Assembly (NCBI GenBank): GCA_900128565.1
Contig: LT635913.1
Coordinates: forward strand, 1-64,000
DNA from: Stramenopiles sp. TOSAG23-6
Taxonomy: Eukaryota; Sar
Direction of reading: 5' to 3'
Length of the DNA: 64,000 nt
The position numbers and the translations under genes were made by a program. The number at the start of each line of letters is the position of its first letter. Position 1 is the stretch's first letter. Shown piece by piece: positions 28,805 to 38,149 of this stretch. The notes beneath the pieces were generated by a model that searched no databases, was not told the origin of the DNA, and was given only the letters and a program-made list of their open reading frames with translations.

Positions 28805-29311
28805 ATGACACTCACTGAAGGAAATATCATTGAAGCTAAAACTGTATTCACAATGTTTTCTGAAGACGAAGATATTCTACCAAGAGAAAAACTTAAAGAT
28901 GTGATGCTGAGTCTGGGCTATGTTGTCAACGCAGAAGATATGCTACATCTAAATTTAGCTAATACAATAAGTGGTTTTACTTTTAGAGATGTTCTGGATA
29001 TTCTTAACGATTTCCACCATCCTTCAGCAAAACAAATCATGGAAGGTTTCAAGTCAGCACATAATAAGAAGAATTTTATGTTAGCTGATGAAGTTTACAA
29101 AGTGTATACTAACATAGGTGATTCAATATCTTCAAAGTCATTGAAAGTGTTCTTAAATACTGCAAATATGCAGAAGGATGGAACCATTGAATTCAAAGAT
29201 GTGGTACATGATATGTTAGAATATCAGGCGGAAAAGACAGCCAAACAGGAATGGCTTGATGCAATGCTCTCTGTCACAAACAGAAGGATTGCGACAAAAG
29301 GTTCATTATAA
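28805..29311 (+). CDS. Degenerate calmodulin-like EF-hand protein
   Basis: It encodes 168 residues. Overall layout is that of calmodulin or myosin light chain: paired helices with FTMFSEDEDILPREKLKDVM, LSLGYVVNAEDM, GFTFRDVLDIL, KNFMLADEVYKVYTNIGD and QKDGTIEFKDVVHDML. The loops have lost most calcium ligands, and only the last (KDGTIEFKD) is near-canonical. It is probably a non-calcium-binding light chain or regulatory subunit. The partner is unknown. Confidence 0.7.
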   Translation: MTLTEGNIIEAKTVFTMFSEDEDILPREKLKDVMLSLGYVVNAEDMLHLNLANTISGFTFRDVLDILNDFHHPSAKQIMEGFKSAHNKKNFMLADEVYKVYTNIGDSISSKSLKVFLNTANMQKDGTIEFKDVVHDMLEYQAEKTAKQEWLDAMLSVTNRRIATKGSL

Positions 29312-29352
29312 AAAAAATATATAAAAAGTAATATAATACTACTAGATATTCT

Positions 29353-30510
29353 TTATTTCCTAGGTAATCCGAAAAATATTCGTGCATTACGCGCAGTGAT
29401 ATTAGCCACGTCTACAGGTGCAAGATCATCACACGACAAACATTGCGACAAACAAGAAGCTACGTGTGGCAACGAAGTTGGTACATTTGGATATGTTTTA
29501 TTTTCAGCTTTTTCTTGACCTTTTCTACATTTTTTAAATCCTAAATATGGTGAATCTGTTTCAATCATTATACGATCCAGTAATGTAGACCATTTAAATC
29601 CACCATTTGCATCTCTTTCGTTTGCACGACTCCAACAGGCAAGCTTTTTAATTGTTTCACATAAGGCTTTTCCCCGTGTTTTGTTACATAAAACTCCGCT
29701 AAACGAAACATAAAAACCACGTTCCAAATAATACTTCAATTCTGATAGGGTTCCAGTAAAGCAGTGAATAATAATAGGTGGTAATCCTAATTGATCATCT
29801 GATAGTTTCTGGGATATCTTTTCTTGTGTATCCAGCACTTTACAAAAGTCGTCGAATGCAAGTCGCTCATGAAGGAAAAGTGGAATATTTAGCTTGCATG
29901 CCAAAGCTACCTGTTTTTCAAAACACCATATTTGGTCTTGACAAGGTGGAAATCCGTCACTGTAATCTAGTCCACACTCACCAATTGCTACAATACTTTT
30001 GAGATCATTGTTAACTTTCTGATCGTTATACAAACGTTTTAGTGTGTCTGCGAAGTCACTGTCTTTTTGTAAGTGCTTCGAATTGTATGGGTGTACACCT
30101 AAAGTGGCGAATATTTTCCCCGGGTATTCGTTTGCTAGTTTTATACATTGTTTACTTTCTTCGATTGTTGAACCTGGAACTATAAACTCCGAAATGCCAC
30201 ATTTTGCAGAAGCTGTTATTAAAGCAGGCATATCCGAAGCTAAATCTTTGTGAGTAAAGTTACAATCCACATCTACCATTTGAGGTATTGGCTCCTCCTT
30301 CAGAGATATTCCAAGAATTTCTCGAGTAAGAGAAGTAAAATCATACAACTTTTTAGATTTAACCCTTTCCATTTTCTGTCTATTATTATTTTCATTTTGC
30401 TTGTAACGTCCAGCAGTGCTACTGTATAGTTCTACAGCTAACCTTAACTCATCATAAACGCTAGCGTACAGGCGCGTTGAAGAACTTGGTCGCAGAATTG
30501 CTTGGAACAT
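29353..30510 (-). CDS. TatD-family metal-dependent DNase
   Basis: It encodes 385 residues from the ATG at 30510; the frame is open for 17 codons upstream without an ATG. Family motifs are in order: VDVDCNFTHKDLA (the N-terminal metal region, of the TatD/TATDN1 'D-x-x-x-N-x-T' type rather than HxH), LGVHPYNSK, AIGECGLDYSDG (Glu ligand), PLFLHERLAFDDF (His), IIHCFTGTLSELKYYLERGF (His) and IETDSPYLGFKK (Asp). TatD enzymes are magnesium-dependent 3'-5' nucleases linked to DNA repair or degradation. The N-terminal 70 residues (MFQAILRPSSSTRLYASVY) may be an organelle-targeting extension. Confidence 0.9.
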   Translation of the reverse strand: MFQAILRPSSSTRLYASVYDELRLAVELYSSTAGRYKQNENNNRQKMERVKSKKLYDFTSLTREILGISLKEEPIPQMVDVDCNFTHKDLASDMPALITASAKCGISEFIVPGSTIEESKQCIKLANEYPGKIFATLGVHPYNSKHLQKDSDFADTLKRLYNDQKVNNDLKSIVAIGECGLDYSDGFPPCQDQIWCFEKQVALACKLNIPLFLHERLAFDDFCKVLDTQEKISQKLSDDQLGLPPIIIHCFTGTLSELKYYLERGFYVSFSGVLCNKTRGKALCETIKKLACWSRANERDANGGFKWSTLLDRIMIETDSPYLGFKKCRKGQEKAENKTYPNVPTSLPHVASCLSQCLSCDDLAPVDVANITARNARIFFGLPRK

Positions 30511-30873
30511 TGTACTAAAATAAAATAAATGATCTATTTTTGCATATCTGATTAAATACAATCATCTATATGGACTTAAAAATGCTTACTTTCTTTGTTT
30601 TCTTTCAAAAATCCTCTCGTGTGACTTCTTTTTGCAGTGCGCTTCGAACCCTGCTTTTCGTCGGTCGTCAATTTAACGGTCAGCATATACGCGTACAGAA
30701 ATTATAATTAAAAGAACTGTAAGACTAAAAAAAAATTAAAATTTTCCCCTGATTAAATCTTAAATAACTAAATGAAACATTTTGTATTGTTTTTATTCAT
30801 TCGATCAATATCTTGAATCATTCAATCTAAAATAATAATAATGAACCACTGATATTAAACTTATTCAAGAAGA
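30511..30873. other. Intergenic region, no gene seen
   Basis: This lies between the TatD start and the stop of the MLF gene. It is A/T-rich with a short ATTCAATC/ATTCATTC run near 30790-30825. A TTCGAACCC string at about 30641 looked tRNA-like but cannot form a T arm. No other feature is seen. Confidence 0.3.
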
Positions 30874-31398
30874 CTATTTCTCCCTAAGACGTAAATTATC
30901 TCTTGAATCTCTTGAACCAGAATCTCTGATTGAGGCCACATTTCTAGCTTTGTTTTGCCATATTTCATCAAATGTTGCGCGTTTATCTTCTGGGATGTTT
31001 TCGGTTCTCTCCTCTTTCTCAATTTCTCCATTCATATTACGCCTCTGACTCATTATTCTTCTTTGGTCACCGATTCCTCTTGTTAACCTCATACCGTCTT
31101 CTCCAGTCCGTGAATCACGAAACATTTCTCGACTTTCTGTGATCCCAGATGGACCATGTCGTGTATGGTGAGATGATCGCTCTACCACAACAGGTTTCCC
31201 TCCATTTGTACTTGATGAAGAGTAATAAGAAGTTGAAGACATCGTAGAGCTGGAGTTTGGACCAACAAGATCATTGCCAAACATACTTCCCTGAAATAAT
31301 GATCTCCCACCTAGAGACCCCCTCGCACCAAACATATCATCTGACCCATTAAAAAATGGATCGTCATCAAAAATATCTCTGCCAAAGTCACCAGACAT
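30874..31398 (-). CDS. Myeloid leukemia factor (MLF) family protein
   Basis: It encodes 174 residues from the ATG at 31398. The N-terminus is Gly/Ser/Phe/Asp-rich (MSGDFGRDIFDDDPFFNGSD). The conserved MLF core follows: HHTRHGPSGITESREMFRDS, RTGEDGMRLTRGIGDQRRIM, SQRRNMNGEIEKEERTENI and FDEIWQNKA. MLF proteins are nucleo-cytoplasmic 14-3-3-binding adaptors in animals. In ciliates and Giardia they have been linked to cilia and stress granules. The size is shorter than human MLF1, mainly in the N-terminus. Confidence 0.9.
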   Translation of the reverse strand: MSGDFGRDIFDDDPFFNGSDDMFGARGSLGGRSLFQGSMFGNDLVGPNSSSTMSSTSYYSSSSTNGGKPVVVERSSHHTRHGPSGITESREMFRDSRTGEDGMRLTRGIGDQRRIMSQRRNMNGEIEKEERTENIPEDKRATFDEIWQNKARNVASIRDSGSRDSRDNLRLREK

Positions 31399-31710
31399 CA
31401 ACGTGTTGTAATCAGAGTCGCAAAAGATTTTTATATGATTTGTATCTTGTGTGTGTGTGTATTCGTAACTTATCCATAAAAATCATCTCGGAATTCCGTC
31501 AAGACCCCGTCGATACCCGGTACCTGTCTCGCGACCAGATTTCGTGGACACTAATGAGGTTGGTGTATTCAAATGGAAGCAAGGAAAACCATTTATTATT
31601 GATGGTGGACATGGATATGATTGGGCAAGGGAAGATGAAAAATATTAATTTGTGAAATAAAATATGTTTAAAACACTTTATCGCAGTTTATTCTTTATTG
31701 CATATAATTG
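31399..31710. promoter_or_regulatory. Intergenic region with TACCCGGTACC motif
   Basis: This is upstream of the MLF gene and downstream of the acyltransferase gene. It contains a short GT run (TGTGTGTGTGTGT, about 31449-31461) and GATACCCGGTACC with the core at 31514-31524. Plus-strand frames here are short and overlap neighbours. Confidence 0.4.
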
Positions 31711-33620
31711 TTACCTACGTTTCTTTGTATCAGATGGTGGACATGGTGAATTACCACCATATGAATCTACAAGGCCAACAGGCATAAAATTTGGTAAAAG
31801 ACCAGTTGGTGTACCAGTACTGCTACCTCTGCGTCTACTAGGAGTTAGACGAGGAGAACTGATTTGAGGTAAATCTTTGTATTCTGGAATAGTTTTTGAT
31901 GCGTCTGCTTGAAAAATTTTCTCAAGTTTTTTCAGATCAAAAGAAATATCTTTTAATACAATACCATCACTGCAAACGCCACACGCAGTAAGTGGATTCC
32001 AAATTTCATTACTTTTACGATCACCATCCCCACGCATTTGACGTCTTCTTTCAAGTTGTGCTTTTTTTAGTTGAATTTTATACTCGGCAGTGATTAATTT
32101 CCACACTTTATAGGTTGCATCACTTACACCAGTTCCAAGATATGATGCCATTCGTAATTGCATATTATTTGCATATATCAAAGAATTCTCTTTTTCTTTT
32201 TTCGTAGGATACTTTATTATGAAAAAATATTTTTTTTTGTAAAATTTGTTAGGTACGGAATTTTCTATGAAAAAAAAAAATAATAATAATAAAAGCATAC
32301 ATGAACCGGAAGGATTTTCACTTCCATTCTTTGGACAAATTGACAACATGATCGCCATATTAGATCCAGAAGTTCACAACCACCAACCTCTCTACCAGTA
32401 TAACAAGGATTGAAATTACTGTATGGCATTTTGAAAGCTATTAATTGGACAGGTTCCCCCGCAGCAAACGCTCCTCCATTAAATCGAAACAAAGCTGCTT
32501 GGTTGTCACAGGTACCTTCGGGGAATATCATTAATTGTGGAGCATCATCCGATTTGTCTGTTGCACGAGCTTTTATATCTTGTAATGTTTTTGATTTCGA
32601 TTTTGGATCCCATCTATCTACAAGTAGTGCGTCTAAGACCCTACAAATTCCACTAAATAAAGGAAGACGGGTATTTTCTATTGCCGAAACGAAAGATGGA
32701 AAGGATAACGCTGACACCACAAGTATTTCTACTGCTCCGATATGGTTGGGTATAAGCAGTTTGCACTTTTTTGGATCGCAAAATTTTCCTTCAATCACAA
32801 CACGATGGTAACCTAAAAAACTGAGTGCTGCAAAGACAATCATCCGAACGGGACCAAAAAGCCAAAAGTTTCTCCAACGTTTACTTGGAAAAATCGCTGC
32901 CACATTCATGAGACATACACCAATAGTAATAGCAAAAGCAAACATGACAAAGCGAAATAGAGCAAAACCAGTTACTGTAAATATTATTGTTTTGTATAAT
33001 TCATATCCTTTCAGGGGTGTAGTATATTCAGTAGCTATTGCTTTGGAAACTCGTGGAATTTTATCCAGTGGTGTCGGTTTCTGTGGCCAGTTCCAGCCAC
33101 TTCTTGGCAACCCTAACATGTATCGCAAATTTTCCACCATAAACAGAAACACATGTGTCATTAAAAGTAGTTCTATATATATTAGAAGATATGATCGCCA
33201 ACCTACACCTTGAGGAAAATATTTAGACTCTACTATACCTAATTTCATTGTATGAAAGCCTGTAATTAACTTCGTTGAGGGAAAGCCTGTTACAGCATTC
33301 GCAGCATACTCTCCAAATGCATGCCAAGCTGCCCAAGTGCTCAATGTCATACCCTCAAATTCTTCCAGAGATATTTGGCCATCTTTATCTTTATCAAGTG
33401 AGTCAAAGAGACCTCGAATAGCTGACTCAACTTTACCTTCAACAGATTCAAACACTCTTTCTTTCAACATTTCTGCATCTTCCAGCATATTTATAGCTGC
33501 ATTATTGAAATCCTCCAACTCCAATGAATCCAATGAGTCTGAGCCATCCCATATCGGAAGATACCTGACTAAATTTAGAAGATAAACCAATGCAAGAGCA
33601 AAAACGAGGCGCTCGATCAT
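31711..33620 (-). CDS. LPCAT-like lysophospholipid acyltransferase with EF-hand (two exons)
   Basis: Exons are 32301-33620 and 31711-32211. The protein is 606 residues from the ATG at 33620. An ATG at 33728 adds 36 residues encoded by a GA-rich repeat and seems less likely. An EF-hand (DSLDKDKDGQISLEEFEGM) lies near residue 75. Two or more hydrophobic segments lie around 160-260. The PlsC domain has NHIGAVEIL (the HX4D motif, here HX4E), LFSGICRVLDALLVDR, LMIFPEGTCDNQ (EGT) and VQLIAFKMPY. The splice restores KILPVH-YPTKKEKENSLIYANN, matching the 'LPVYxPSxEEKxDPxLYANN' region of LPCAT and LPEAT enzymes that reacylate lysophospholipids in the ER. The intron is a member of the introner family. 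Confidence 0.9.
32212..32300 (-). mobile_element. Introner-type intron of the acyltransferase gene, GT...AG
   Basis: It is 89 bp long, in sense orientation. It starts GTATGCTTTT, has GTACCTAACAAA and ends CATAATAAAG. Removal restores the LPVH-YPTKKEKEN junction in frame (phase 0). Its last ten bases align with CACAATACAT of other copies, so AG here occupies the position of AT there. Confidence 0.85.
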
Positions 33621-33661
33621 TGTACTTGAATCTTCGGCTCGAGAGAAAGCTCTGGGACTTC

Positions 33662-33720
33662 CGAGACTCGAGAGAGCGAGAGAGAGCGAGAGGCGAGAGA
33701 GAGTGAGAGAGCGAGAGATA
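33662..33720. repeat. Purine-rich GAGA/GAGC simple repeat
   Basis: This is an interrupted run of GAGAGC/GAGAGA units on the plus strand just upstream of the acyltransferase start. If the upstream ATG (33728) were used, it would encode a Leu/Ser/Arg repeat. Confidence 0.85.
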
Positions 33721-33730
33721 CCATTCAAAA

Positions 33731-33744
33731 AACCCTAACCCTAG
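33731..33744. repeat. Telomere-like CCCTAA motif
   Basis: AACCCTAACCCTAG equals two TTAGGG units on the minus strand and shares TAGGGTTAGGGTT with 3000-3013. It lies between the divergent acyltransferase and MOCS3 genes. It may be a short interstitial telomere repeat or a promoter telo-box. Confidence 0.6.
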
Positions 33745-33881
33745 TAAATATATAACAAATCAAAAACACAAAATTTAATTTTGAGAATTTTTTGACACAA
33801 CACTATTGATCCGCTATTTTATTATTACGGGTTTTTGGGAAGTGGGAATTCTGCTTTTGCACTTGAATACATTCATCCAAA

Positions 33882-35159
33882 ATGGTAAAACGCTCTGACA
33901 CCGAAAGATATAGCCGGCAGCTTCTTCTACCCGAATATGGTCCGAAAGCTCAGGAACAAGTAATGAAGAAATCAGTTCTAATTGTTGGTGCTGGAGGCCT
34001 AGGTTGTCCCCTTGCTCTATATCTAGCAGGTGCTGGAGTAAAACACTTGGGTATAGTAGACGATGACGTTGTTGAACGTGGAAACTTACATAGGCAAATA
34101 GCACATACTGATGAAGGTGCTGTCAATCGTACGAGAAAGGTCGAATCGTTGATTGCTTCAGTGCGGGCTTTGAATCCTAGCATCAAGTGTACAGCAATAA
34201 TTGAACGTTTCAACTCTGACAACGCTCAGCGAATTATTAACGGATATACAGTTGTTGCCGATTGCACTGATAATGTTACAGCAAGATACTTTATCAATGA
34301 TGCATGTGTAATGAATCAAATCCCACTTGTCTCTGGTGCAGCTGTGGCATTTGATGGACAATTATCTGTTTATAACTATGATGGCGGTCCTTGTTATCGA
34401 TGTGTCAATCCGCTTCCTCCAAGTCAAGGTGCAGCTGGTAGTTGCTCTAGTAATGGAGTTCTGGGCCCCGTACCAGGTGTAATAGGTACACTAATGGCAA
34501 TAGAAGTATTAAAGATAATTGGAAAGTTTGGAGATCCTTTACGTCAGAAGTTGTGTATTTTTGATGGATTTTCCGGGAGATTTCGCACAATAAAATTACC
34601 AAAGAGGTGTGAAAACTGTGCTGTTTGTAGTAAACGTGGTATAAGATCTATGTCAGAATCAAAGTCATGGGCTGATAAAGTTGGTATTGGAAATGCTGGT
34701 GGGTGCGAAGCATTACAAATTGGTCATGTGATGAATAGAATAACAAACGAAGCATCTTTGCCAAATACGAACAAAGTATCCTGTGAAGAATTTAGTAAAA
34801 AGTACAACAATTTGATTCATGAATATGTACTTATTGATGTTCGTGTGCGTTCTCAATTTGCTATTTGTAGACTTGATGATTCGCTAAATATTCCTCTTAC
34901 TGAACTCAAGAATAATTTGGATAAAATTCGTGTGATACAGCAATCAAAAGAAAAAACAGTATTTAAAACAAATTTGCAAAATCAACAGAATCAAAGGCTG
35001 ATACCAATATTTATTATTTGTCGCCGTGGAATCAATAGTCAGCTAGGAGCACGTATACTCATTAATAATGGTTTTGAAAAGTTCGGTCCTGTTTATCATA
35101 TTATTGGGGGACTTCTCTCTTGGGCTGAAGAGGTAGACAATTTGTTTCCTATATATTAA
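33882..35159 (+). CDS. MOCS3: MOCS3/Uba4: E1-like adenylyltransferase-rhodanese
   Basis: It encodes 425 residues. The protein adenylates and thiocarboxylates Urm1 and MOCS2A for tRNA thiolation and molybdopterin synthesis. The N-terminal MoeB/ThiF domain starts RYSRQLLLPEYG, has the nucleotide loop VGAGGLGCP (35-43), VADCTDNVTARYFIND, and zinc cysteines CYRC (171, 174) and CENCAVC (243-249). The C-terminal rhodanese domain has YVLIDVRVRSQF and the active loop CRRGINSQ with Cys380. Domain order and length match eukaryotic MOCS3, indicating a cytosolic enzyme. It is divergent from the acyltransferase gene, with about 260 bp between the starts. Confidence 0.95.
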   Translation: MVKRSDTERYSRQLLLPEYGPKAQEQVMKKSVLIVGAGGLGCPLALYLAGAGVKHLGIVDDDVVERGNLHRQIAHTDEGAVNRTRKVESLIASVRALNPSIKCTAIIERFNSDNAQRIINGYTVVADCTDNVTARYFINDACVMNQIPLVSGAAVAFDGQLSVYNYDGGPCYRCVNPLPPSQGAAGSCSSNGVLGPVPGVIGTLMAIEVLKIIGKFGDPLRQKLCIFDGFSGRFRTIKLPKRCENCAVCSKRGIRSMSESKSWADKVGIGNAGGCEALQIGHVMNRITNEASLPNTNKVSCEEFSKKYNNLIHEYVLIDVRVRSQFAICRLDDSLNIPLTELKNNLDKIRVIQQSKEKTVFKTNLQNQQNQRLIPIFIICRRGINSQLGARILINNGFEKFGPVYHIIGGLLSWAEEVDNLFPIY

Positions 35160-35191
35160 AATGTGATTAATTTTCGTTATTTATAAAAAGT

Positions 35192-35776
35192 TTATTCGTC
35201 AAACATTGATACCATTTCTTGGTCACTGATCTGAAGAATACGATATTTACAATATAATTTTGCAAAATGTTGAGCTAGAATATGTTTACAATAAAAATTT
35301 GGAGGGGTGCTAGAGGCTCTTCGAGAAAAATCAGGACAACTGCAGTAACGATGCAAGCATATGTAAGGTCGAATCGCGCTACCTTGAATTCTAACTAAGC
35401 GGCGACCGCTAGGCATTGCCTGTATAACTTCAACTTTGTCACTGTCTGCGATAAGGACAGCTTTGCTTATTAAATCTGGTGTCAACAGAAACGTCAGAGA
35501 GCGTAAAAGATCTGACATAATATGCGGAGACGAGCTTAAAATCAGTTGCCGTTTTTGTGCAATGACAGATAAGCCATTCTCATCAAGCATATTATCTACA
35601 CTACATACCATTGAATTTCCATTCCTCGACTGATGGTTAACATCACTTGGTTCAACTGGGTGCACGCTTTTCTTCACATCAACAAGCGTTTTTTGTAACG
35701 CAGCTTCAGCTGTAGAAAAAGCCATCGCAACATAATCGCGCGGTAAAAGTGCACTACTGCAAACGCTTATATCCAT
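35192..35776 (-). CDS. ZSWIM7: SWIM zinc-finger protein (ZSWIM7/SWS1-like)
   Basis: It encodes 194 residues. The C-terminal SWIM motif (CxCx(n)CxH) is visible as YCSCPDFSRRASSTPPNFYC followed by KHILAQHFAKLY. Upstream, AIRPYICLHRYC leads into it. A stand-alone SWIM protein of this size, with a helical N-terminus and no transposase or kinase domain, matches SWS1/ZSWIM7, a partner of Rad51 paralogues in homologous recombination. The N-terminal half is poorly conserved, so the family is sure and the orthology probable. Confidence 0.8.
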   Translation of the reverse strand: MDISVCSSALLPRDYVAMAFSTAEAALQKTLVDVKKSVHPVEPSDVNHQSRNGNSMVCSVDNMLDENGLSVIAQKRQLILSSSPHIMSDLLRSLTFLLTPDLISKAVLIADSDKVEVIQAMPSGRRLVRIQGSAIRPYICLHRYCSCPDFSRRASSTPPNFYCKHILAQHFAKLYCKYRILQISDQEMVSMFDE

Positions 35777-36098
35777 ATACGCATAGATGATAGTCTGGCC
35801 TCTAGTTGATCATATCTTATTATATCGGCATCGTCTCTCCGTATTTCCAGGGAGAATGGCTACGTATCATGTGAAAAATGTCATCATAAAAAAGAACAAC
35901 ACGAATAGTACGGGTACACCTACAAATCGTGTGATGGATGATGACGTCAACTTTTTTTGTTTTTTATCCGTTTTTTCGTGCGTTTCAAGATTTTTTTTAA
36001 TTGGATATTGGTTTGCTTTTTGCACGCATATATTACATTTTGTGTGGACATCTGCTTCCACCAAGCAAACCATTGTTGTATCATTAGATAGTATTAGA

Positions 36099-38024
36099 AT
36101 GGCAGATGTGTCAGAAACATTTGAGCAGTTTTTATGTATTAATCGTCGACAATATCGTATTTTGAAAAAAATTGGAGACGGTGCATTTTCGGTAGTTTAC
36201 TTAGTCCAGGCTGACGGCGCTTCTCGCAAACTTGTTGCCAAGGTTGTAAACACGGTTCGGCCTGATGTAGCTGCACTTGTCCGGAAAGAAGTTTCTATAA
36301 TGAAGCGTGTTGATCATCGTAACATCGTAAAATTTGGAGGATTTGAACAGACCAGTAGACGCGCAATAATTTTAATGGAATTCTGTAAAGGTGGTGATTT
36401 ATGGGCTTGTTTAAGGAGACGGCGTGGAACGAGTCTTTCTGAAAAGGCTATTTTACAGGTAATGAAAGGGGCTTGCCTATCTGTATCAGTTTTACATGGA
36501 CGATCTCCTCCAATATCCCATTGGGATATTAAAATGGATAATTTTTTGCAAGGTGATGAGCATGCGATAAAGCTATGTGATTTCGGCTCATGTCAAGAAC
36601 CTGGGATTGTACCACTTATGACTAAGAAACAGCGTAATAGAGCGAAAGAACTTATTGAACAGTATACATCTCCAGTATATAGAGCACCAGAACAATGTGA
36701 TTTTTTTGGTCATTCAAACCTAACTCCAAAAGTGGATATATGGGCCATTGGCTGCGTTTTATACTGTCTCGCTTTTCAGTTCCATCCATTTCGTGACGCT
36801 GGTGTTTTAGGCATCTTATCTGGCAATTGGGAGTATCCCAAGGAAAGAGGCAAATATTTTTCCCCGGTAATAAAGATACTTCTTGATCGTTGTTTAGAAA
36901 AAGATCCAATAAAGCGAGCTGATATATTTGAAATTGTAGAACGAATCGAATCAGCACTAGGTGGAAAAAAATATGTCGAAAGAAAAAAGAAAAATACTAA
37001 AGAAGAAGAAGAAGTTGTGTTGAATGTAGCACATTCAAAGCGGGAAGCCAAAGAAAAAAAAAGTGCAAAAAAAGAAGCATTGCGAAAACGACGCGATAGA
37101 AAAGAACGAGCAGCTCTTGTAAAGGCAGCTGCTGCAAATGCCACACTCCCTGCGAAAAGAAATAAACACAAATCAAAATCTTCAATAGTAAAAAACAAAA
37201 ATAGTGCGTATACAGAAGCTCTGTGGGATGATGATGCATGGGGTATTACAACTGATAATAATACTACTAATGATGATAATGATGCATGGGGTATTACAAC
37301 TGATAATAATACTACTAATGATGATGATGCATGGGGTATTACAACTGATAATAATACTACTAATAGTACGAATGATGATGCTGATGATGCATGGGGTATT
37401 ACAACTGATAATACTACTACTGATGATAATGATACTGATGTATGGGGTAGTGTTGTCGATAACGCTGCGTTCACAAAATCTAAACCCTCTAGCTTTTACA
37501 CGTCATTAGAACATCGTGCTGAGGAAAATTCATCTGAATCTTCAGATTCTGACAAAATATCAAATAGATTAAATGATGATACTAGTGTCGATGATATATT
37601 TGTTCCAGTGTCTTACAATGAAGAATATGACAACCTCTTTGGTGACGAGGATAATCAACCAAGTATGCCAGTATCAAATGGGGTGGATAATAATGGACAT
37701 GTTAAAAATTTTCAATCGTTAAACCCAAATCCAACAGGTACGACGTTATTTGATGAAGCAATGGCAGTTACCAAAAAAACTACAACTAAAATGAATTTGC
37801 CACATTCGAGCAACGCAACAAAAATTGATGCTGCATTTGGTAGTATAAGCTTGCAGAGTACGAATAAGTATGATAGTTATAACCCTTTTTCGAACGATGC
37901 TATTTTGAATGGAAATCAGTATCACTCAAATAAACCACAAAATGTGTACCAACAACAGCAGCGACCACGAAATACAGCAGGATATTTTAATACCAAAACT
38001 CGTCATAATGATTCGTTTCGTTAA
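36099..38024 (+). CDS. NAK-family serine/threonine kinase (AAK1/GAK/Ark1-like)
   Basis: It encodes 641 residues from the ATG at 36099. The frame is open from 35787, but that part resembles leader sequence. The kinase domain (about 15-290) has glycine loop GDGAFSVVYLV, catalytic Lys in KLVAKVVN, SHWDIKMDNFL, CDFGS (DFG) and SPVYRAPEQCD. DFGS and the 'YRAPE' region fit the Numb-associated kinase family, which phosphorylates clathrin adaptors. HRD is replaced by HWD. The tail has a Lys/Arg/Glu-rich helix, then repeats of DDAWGITTDNNTTN (about 37230-37450), then DIFVPV and NPF-like motifs. Acidic DxW/NPF motifs suit endocytic partners, but this is inference. Confidence 0.88.
   Translation: MADVSETFEQFLCINRRQYRILKKIGDGAFSVVYLVQADGASRKLVAKVVNTVRPDVAALVRKEVSIMKRVDHRNIVKFGGFEQTSRRAIILMEFCKGGDLWACLRRRRGTSLSEKAILQVMKGACLSVSVLHGRSPPISHWDIKMDNFLQGDEHAIKLCDFGSCQEPGIVPLMTKKQRNRAKELIEQYTSPVYRAPEQCDFFGHSNLTPKVDIWAIGCVLYCLAFQFHPFRDAGVLGILSGNWEYPKERGKYFSPVIKILLDRCLEKDPIKRADIFEIVERIESALGGKKYVERKKKNTKEEEEVVLNVAHSKREAKEKKSAKKEALRKRRDRKERAALVKAAAANATLPAKRNKHKSKSSIVKNKNSAYTEALWDDDAWGITTDNNTTNDDNDAWGITTDNNTTNDDDAWGITTDNNTTNSTNDDADDAWGITTDNTTTDDNDTDVWGSVVDNAAFTKSKPSSFYTSLEHRAEENSSESSDSDKISNRLNDDTSVDDIFVPVSYNEEYDNLFGDEDNQPSMPVSNGVDNNGHVKNFQSLNPNPTGTTLFDEAMAVTKKTTTKMNLPHSSNATKIDAAFGSISLQSTNKYDSYNPFSNDAILNGNQYHSNKPQNVYQQQQRPRNTAGYFNTKTRHNDSFR
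37228..37447. repeat. Coding minisatellite, DDAWGITTDN units
   Basis: Five units of roughly 42-60 bp each contain GATGCATGGGGTATTACAAC or a close variant (the last reads GATGTATGGGG) and AT/GA-rich spacers, within the kinase tail. Spacer lengths vary in multiples of three, keeping the frame. Confidence 0.9.
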
Positions 38025-38149
38025 ATAAAATAAAAATGTATATCTTTCGTCACTGAAAATTTATATACAATTAATTTATACACTCCGTCGTTTTTTTCAC
38101 ACTAAAATTTGTTATAATATTTATAATTACGCAAAATAAAGTTTCGTAT

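Noticed and set aside
30630-30660. TTCGAACCC string as a tRNA T-loop
   Set aside because: Flanking bases cannot form the T stem or an acceptor stem.
33621-33728. Upstream ATG of the acyltransferase gene
   Set aside because: The 36 extra residues come from a GA-rich simple repeat; the downstream ATG begins a normal hydrophobic anchor.
36776-37474. 232-codon minus-strand ORF opposite the NAK kinase
   Set aside because: It is antisense to a clear kinase and repeat region; the composition (Leu/Ser/Val runs) is explained by the repeats.
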